From assembly GCA_029961685.1 (NCBI GenBank), contig JARWKL010000003.1:16168884-16232883 (forward strand): a stretch of 64,000 bases of DNA, given 5' to 3'. A program made the translations under genes and the position numbers. Below, piece after piece: positions 63,057 through 64,000 of this stretch. Every line of letters begins with the position of its first letter. Position 1 is the stretch's first letter. Source of the DNA: Aristolochia californica (lineage: Eukaryota > Streptophyta > Magnoliopsida > Piperales > Aristolochiaceae). The notes under the pieces were generated by a model. It was given only the letters and a program-made list of their open reading frames with translations, was not told the origin of the DNA and ran no database searches.

Positions 63057-63736
63057 TCAATCCTGTTGCTCCTTCAATCTGGTGGCCAACAACTTTTGGT
63101 ACTCTACAGCTTCGGCCTTGGCCTTGGCAATCCTCATCTTCTTCTCAGTAATTCTAGCACGCTTCCTCTGCAATGTCAAGGGGGTTCCAAGCCTCTGAAT
63201 CATAGGAACCTTGCTGCATGTCTTCCCAAATTTGGTAGTTAATGTACGCCTGTATGTGTTGACATATTTCTGCACATCCTCCTCCTTAAAAGAGGTTTAA
63301 AAGCTTGCAGATTTTGGAGGCCCACTTTGGTCCCCTCTCTTGGCTTCTCAATGTCTGTTAGATCAGGAAGATTTCTATCACCCTTCTTGACAATAACCAA
63401 ATTCAGGACTCAGAGGCCAGGGTTAACCATACAACCCCTGACAGATTTTTGGCGCTACTCTCCATTGCACCTTCCATAACCATGGAAACATGGAGTGCCT
63501 TTGTGCAATAGAAAACGGACATGGCCAAGGGTCAACACTCCCTATTTCATTGGAAAACCCTGCTTGTCACAACCACCCATGATCTTAAAAACATATCCCT
63601 TGAATTCCTCACCAAGAGCATCACCACTAACTTCCTGCCATATTCTTTTGTCATAAAAATTTGGCAGCTTCTACTCGTCGTCGATTTCAAGCTTCTTCTT
63701 GCAACTAGTCATCGGATTAGAGATATTGAACTTCAT
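63057..63736 (-). pseudogene. RPS6: Processed pseudogene of 40S ribosomal protein S6
   Basis: On the minus strand, ATG at 63736 begins MKFNISNPMTSCKKKLEIDD (eS6 starts [20 protein letters not shown]). It continues without introns through the central region ([18 protein letters not shown]) to [20 protein letters not shown] and [20 protein letters not shown]. It ends at LKEQQD and a stop at 63057, about 25-30 residues short of a normal eS6 C-terminus. It contains at least two in-frame stops (DDE then TAG; FPMK then TAG) and a frameshift before the KYVNTYRR block. Plant RPS6 genes have introns, so this looks like a reverse-transcribed copy. No poly(A) remnant is obvious. Confidence 0.92.
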
Positions 63737-64000
63737 GGTTGATGTCCAAGATCAACCTCCACTTGTAAAACTGGTGTTGGGCTTAGGGTTTGCAAAACGA
63801 GAGAGTTCTATTAATGACACGACGGTAAGGTAAGTGGTGGCTTTTGTTCATGACAACTTGGTGTAGAATGAGATAGGCTGGTTCTACTGGTCAACTTAGA
63901 TTGGGCTGGCAGAAGAAGAAAATGAGCAGTAATATAAAAAACGAAGTTCTAGTAACTAAAAAAAATGAACCATCAATATGCGAAAGAAACAAAAAGGGTA
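63737..64000 (-). other. Possible RPS6-derived 5' UTR and flank
   Basis: Immediately upstream of the RPS6-like ATG, the minus strand reads GCAAACCCTAAGCCCAACACC, which resembles a ribosomal-protein 5' UTR. How far the retrocopied part extends cannot be judged. Nothing else is recognised up to the window edge. Confidence 0.4.

Overview
The window looks like nuclear DNA of a eudicot plant. It holds one intron-rich housekeeping gene, cullin-1 (CUL1, coding span 22585-29592, 19 coding exons), inside an AT-rich landscape of decayed and nested LTR retrotransposons. Ty1/copia dominates, Ty3/gypsy is second, and there is an intronless RPS6 retropseudogene at the right edge. There are no operons, Shine-Dalgarno sites or CRISPR arrays. 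The species cannot be named from the sequence alone. I use working names (A1, N2 and so on) for the elements.

Left arm (1-21640). A1 is a minus-strand copia relic (1-3270) with a tandemly duplicated RT segment and a solo LTR in its integrase. Next is a three-level nest: copia B (minus, 3330-3569 plus 8735-10158) is split by non-autonomous element N1 (plus, 3570-8734, target-site duplication TAGAC), which is split by non-autonomous N2 (minus, 4680-7402, duplication CAAAT). A gypsy LTR (10159-11400) is followed by non-autonomous N3 (11719-14074), non-autonomous N4 (14941-17240) and the decayed copia E (17241-21640).

Centre (21641-31856). CUL1 encodes a 746-residue SCF ubiquitin-ligase scaffold, complete, with consensus splice sites and the neddylation lysine. 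It has a 5' UTR intron and an unusually long ninth coding intron. A possible 97-residue single-pass membrane protein ORF lies tail-to-tail with it, followed by about 1.3 kb without recognisable genes.

Right arm (31857-64000). In order: the copia M 3' end (minus); copia A2 (plus, same family as A1), split by copia F (34774-40508); a gypsy element G whose LTR (41984-43124) and gag-protease (44260-46249) are separated by a second copy of an F/A2 junction; a 329-bp TRIM inside the gypsy gag (44903-45231, duplication GTATG); copias H, I (minus), J and K; copia O (minus); element L (minus, related to N2/N4) with a nested solo LTR; and the RPS6 retropseudogene (63057-63736).

Every retrotransposon coding region carries stops, frameshifts or deletions, so none here looks autonomous today. 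The non-autonomous elements share LTR sequence, primer-binding sites and the bases before the polypurine tract with the F/H/J copia family, which suggests that family once mobilised them in trans. I found no convincing new coding system. The most unusual things are the structure of the non-autonomous family (a doubled polypurine-tract/LTR-edge cassette, about 190-bp leader modules, U3 repeats), the tiny TRIM, and the rearrangement joints, which give a relative order of events.
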